A stretch of DNA of 64,000 nucleotides from Vibrio cyclitrophicus (lineage in GTDB: Bacteria; Pseudomonadota; Gammaproteobacteria; Enterobacterales; Vibrionaceae): positions 744,001 through 808,000 of the forward strand of contig CP065367.1 in NCBI GenBank assembly GCA_023206055.1, written 5' to 3'. The translations under genes and the position numbers were made by a program. The notes below the pieces were generated by a model. It was not told the DNA's origin. It saw only the letters and a program-made list of their open reading frames with translations, and ran no database searches. Shown here piece by piece: positions 61,502-64,000 of this stretch. Numbering within the stretch: the stretch's first letter is position 1; each line of letters starts with the position of its first letter.

Positions 61502-62528
61502 GATTTACCACCTTATACTCAAGTATTTTCTGCATCAATAAGATAAATAGAGCACTGATCACTACTGCGATAAAAATGGAGCTAAATCGATATAAAATCG
61601 AGAAAAAGGCATCTTGTTCACCGGGAATAAGTACGGTTGTCAACGGCACCGTTAACGAAGCCATCGCTGAAGATGCTAAGGCCGACTTAAGCTTGCCTTG
61701 TGTGTGCCAATAACAAAATGGTCCCATCGCAATCGTGAATAAGAGCCAGTATAAAAATGCATTTTCGTACCATTGACCCAATGTTAACTGCACCGCTAAG
61801 CCTGCAGCACATCCTGCTGCGGTGCCAATCACTCTCACTTTGGCCATATCAACCGCGCCAGCACAAGTTAAAGGTGCCAAGATCACCAATATTGACGCGT
61901 AGGCCGCGGATGAGTCATACAATTCAACGACTTGAAAAATAATAAAAGATAACATCACAATAACCCAAATCACTATGAGTTGTGTGACGTCATACTGAAT
62001 AGGGGGTTCTACTTCACCTTTCAGATTACCAGCGGGCTGCTGTTGATGTGACTCTTGGCGTTGCTGATATTGCTCATCACAAATCGGATCAGGAAATAAC
62101 CAATACGCTATTGAGCAGATAACAATATTCAATAAGCAATAAACCCCGATGGTAATTGAGATTTGCTCGACATCGATAAAGTCATAACTATTTAGATGCA
62201 GTAAAATAGAAATAACAATCAGGCCCATATAACCGACAATAAAGGTCTGCTTATTTGTCATGGCGATGCATTTAAACAAGAACACCAAAGCCACAGCAGT
62301 CAGTAAAACAAGAGGATAGCTGCCTAATGCTCCCCACAGTACATTGGCTTGAATGATTGACCAAATAGCGCTAACGAAAATGATCAGTAACAATGGTAAG
62401 TTCAAGCTGTCGCTGATGCTAAGAACAAAAAGAGGCAGTAAGATTGCCAAGAAACCCAAATCCCAGCCCATAGTCATACTGACAGCCAGACCGAAAGAAC
62501 AACCAAACCATATTCGAAGTGTCTTCAT
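61491..62528 (-). CDS. DUF2955 inner-membrane protein (FUSC-like efflux component)
   Basis: A 345-residue membrane protein with about nine to ten helices in two groups: MKTLRIWFGCSFGLAVSMTM with GWDLGFLAILLPLFVLSISD starts it, a hydrophilic loop rich in Gln/Glu (QYQQRQESHQQQPAGNLKGE) lies at about 145-170, and ILAPLTCAGAVDMAKVRVIG with TAAGCAAGLAVQLTLG marks the second half. This matches DUF2955, relatives of FUSC/AaeB transporters that work with HlyD-like adaptors in export of aromatic acids or similar. AGGCGG lies before the ATG at 62528. It is the second gene of the operon. Confidence 0.85.
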   Translation of the reverse strand: MKTLRIWFGCSFGLAVSMTMGWDLGFLAILLPLFVLSISDSLNLPLLLIIFVSAIWSIIQANVLWGALGSYPLVLLTAVALVFLFKCIAMTNKQTFIVGYMGLIVISILLHLNSYDFIDVEQISITIGVYCLLNIVICSIAYWLFPDPICDEQYQQRQESHQQQPAGNLKGEVEPPIQYDVTQLIVIWVIVMLSFIIFQVVELYDSSAAYASILVILAPLTCAGAVDMAKVRVIGTAAGCAAGLAVQLTLGQWYENAFLYWLLFTIAMGPFCYWHTQGKLKSALASSAMASLTVPLTTVLIPGEQDAFFSILYRFSSIFIAVVISALFILLMQKILEYKVVNRAV

Positions 62529-62537
62529 CGCAACCGC

Positions 62538-63602
62538 CTAATAGATGAAATGAAACCAACTAATCAACCGGATACGCATTTTTGCTACGAATCGCCAAAA
62601 ACGGTTGTCGTTTGAGTACAAAGCGAGCGTTGCGCGCGAACCTACGAATAACGGGCTTGGTAATGCTTCATCACTTTGCAGGTTAATTCGAGTACGCTGT
62701 GCATCTCGTACCCAACGGTTGTTTCCTTCAATCTGAGTCAAAGTCCCATTTGGATTTTGGTGTCCAGAAGCTACACCTAAATCTCGACTCGCTACGCGGT
62801 AGTCAAAAACCTTCCCAGGATGAGCATCAAACGTAACCAGCGCTCGATAACGTTCTTGCACGTGAGCGACCGACTTTTCTCTAAAGTCTGCAGCGACCCA
62901 CATAGAACCGTCAGATATCAAGGTAATCAGCGGCATATTCGCGTTCGCCATTGCGCCAACTTCTAAACGCAAGTTAGTCACAACCCCTGCACTTTGTGAG
63001 CGTACAGTGGTGTTGGTCAAATCAAGTTTTGCTTGTCTCACACGATTATCAGCCAACAATACATCTGTTGTTGGTATACCCGGTTCTCCTAAGCGAGCAA
63101 CCAAAGTACCAAGATTATGTTGCTCAATCTCTAGTACTGAACTTGCCACTTGATACTGCTTGAACACATTATCCAAATTCGATTTTGATACGGCTTGGTT
63201 TTTAGCAAGCTCAGCAACTCGTTGGTAGTCTGCACGCGCATTCTCGTAGCCAGCTTCAGCTCTAGAGATACTGGCCATCGCCATCTTTTTCTGAGCGTAT
63301 AGAGATTTTTCTTGTTCTTGGGCTGCTTTCAATGCGAGTTCTGCTTGCTCTAGTGCTATGACATATTTGCTAGGGTCAAGAACAAACAATATATCACCCT
63401 TTTCTACCGCTTCGTTGTTCTTGACGAGCACTTGAGTGACTCTACTTGTCACTTCAGGCGCTACTTGCACAACTTGACCATAAACGCGCCCCTCTGTCGT
63501 AAAAGGAGCTCGACGGTCAGCGACAATTAAATACACAAATGAGACAATAAACACACTAAACAAAATCTTCATGATGCGCTGAAATACCTGTTTTTGCTGC
63601 AT
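62538..63602 (-). CDS. HlyD/EmrA-family membrane-fusion adaptor
   Basis: A 354-residue adaptor with an N-terminal membrane segment (ILFSVFIVSFVYLIV), lipoyl parts VYGQVVQVAPEVTSRVTQVL (with KNNEAVEKGDILFVLD) and TTVRSQSAGVVTNLRLEVGA, a long coiled-coil hairpin between, and a beta-barrel. It is the periplasmic half of a two-component efflux unit with the DUF2955 protein, resembling AaeA/EmrA systems. The ATG at 63602 follows AGGA at six bases; the longer frame to 63668 is not supported. It is the first gene of the operon and divergent from the LysR gene at 63701, about 100 bases apart. Confidence 0.9.
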   Translation of the reverse strand: MQQKQVFQRIMKILFSVFIVSFVYLIVADRRAPFTTEGRVYGQVVQVAPEVTSRVTQVLVKNNEAVEKGDILFVLDPSKYVIALEQAELALKAAQEQEKSLYAQKKMAMASISRAEAGYENARADYQRVAELAKNQAVSKSNLDNVFKQYQVASSVLEIEQHNLGTLVARLGEPGIPTTDVLLADNRVRQAKLDLTNTTVRSQSAGVVTNLRLEVGAMANANMPLITLISDGSMWVAADFREKSVAHVQERYRALVTFDAHPGKVFDYRVASRDLGVASGHQNPNGTLTQIEGNNRWVRDAQRTRINLQSDEALPSPLFVGSRATLALYSNDNRFWRFVAKMRIRLISWFHFIY

Positions 63603-63700
63603 AACATGTCCTAATCCAAAATATTTTGTGCAATTATAGTCATAATTAAATCGTTCTGGTATGCTCATAAAAAGCCCCCATTTGAGCTAAAAATAGGACA

Positions 63701-64000
63701 ATGAAAGCAAATTTTGACGATATCCGACTTTTTTCCCAAGTTGTACTTCATGGCGGAATAAGTGCAGCAGCTAAAGCAAACAATATGCAACGTTCAAAGG
63801 TCAGTCGTCGCTTAAAAACGTTAGAATCCTCTTTAGGTACAGAGCTATTGATTCGTACCACACGGAATATAGAGCTAACTGGGGCTGGGAAACATTTGTA
63901 CGAATTGGTGGCTAAGCAGGTTTATCACATTGAACAAGGCGTCGAAGCCTTGCAAGAAAGTCAACGTGATTTTAATGGCCTATTACGCCTCGCCATTCCG
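63701..64000 (+). CDS. LysR-family regulator, N-terminal part (cut by window edge)
   Basis: The first 100 codons of a LysR regulator, with AGGA before the ATG. MKANFDDIRLFSQVVLHGGI followed by SAAAKANNMQRSKVSRRLKT is the winged helix-turn-helix; ELLIRTTRNIELTGAGKHLY completes it, and GLLRLAIP begins the effector domain. It continues past 64000. Its divergence from the HlyD-DUF2955-patatin operon makes it the probable regulator of that operon, as AaeR is for aaeXAB. Confidence 0.92.
   Translation, partial: MKANFDDIRLFSQVVLHGGISAAAKANNMQRSKVSRRLKTLESSLGTELLIRTTRNIELTGAGKHLYELVAKQVYHIEQGVEALQESQRDFNGLLRLAIP

Overview
The window is a 64 kb piece of a gamma-proteobacterial chromosome, almost certainly a marine Vibrio and probably of the Splendidus clade. 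This rests on gene content (ThrE-type exporter, FhuF-type siderophore reductase, AspT/AspD pair, RND pumps, ToxR-like membrane regulator, YaeQ, CspA), on a tRNA-Gly(UCC) that is nearly the E. coli glyT gene, and on dispersed GTCATyCCC-type repeats of a kind I associate with Vibrio intergenic DNA. Species and replicon are inferred from memory; no search was run. I see no prophage, insertion sequence, CRISPR array or integron cassette. The window reads as ordinary chromosome with several accessory transport and stress modules.

Layout. 1-8 kb: end of an amino-acid ABC permease, an ADP-ribosylglycohydrolase-family protein, a divergent LysR/LysE pair, a DUF1800-DUF1501 operon, three consecutive GNAT acetyltransferases and YjdM. 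8-10 kb: a one-piece ThrE-type exporter and two identical tRNA-Gly genes. 10.6-18.3 kb: a copper/silver export cluster on the minus strand (Met/His/Cys-rich periplasmic protein, CusC-, CusB- and CusA-like tripartite pump, CopI-like cupredoxin), headed by a promoter with the 19-bp spacer and dyad typical of MerR/CueR-type control. 18.4-30 kb: CatB-like acetyltransferase, old-yellow-enzyme reductase, NAD(P)-binding protein, a ToxR-like membrane regulator, outer-membrane phospholipase A with a lipoprotein, and an HAE1-type RND pump. 30-36.8 kb: a histidine-rich small protein, the AspT/AspD aspartate-alanine decarboxylation cycle, a FadL-like porin with a coupled outer-membrane protein, and a crotonase.

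37-45.2 kb is a hydroxamate-type siderophore uptake locus. The minus strand carries fhuB-like, fhuD-like and TonB-receptor genes plus an AraC regulator; the divergent plus strand carries a FhuF-type reductase and the FhuC-like ATPase. A Fur-box-like site precedes the reductase gene. 45.3-53.1 kb: EmrD-like MFS pump, PQQ sugar dehydrogenase, cold-shock protein, YaeQ with a coupled unknown gene, a repeat cluster, folE, moeA and moeB. 53.2-56.2 kb: a putative surface pair, an LruC/GEVED protein and a polyglycine lipoprotein, with three perfect copies of AAAAAAAT in front. 56.2-64 kb: a small membrane protein, SseA-type sulfurtransferase, a GGDEF-EAL protein with a decayed GGDEF motif, and a patatin lipoprotein-DUF2955-HlyD operon divergent from a LysR gene cut by the window edge.

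The most noteworthy items are the CusB-like adaptor carrying two tandem CusF domains, the second missing one Met ligand; the LruC/polyglycine-lipoprotein pair behind an octamer repeat; and the patatin lipoprotein translationally coupled to a DUF2955/HlyD pump. No wholly new defence or mobile system is evident.
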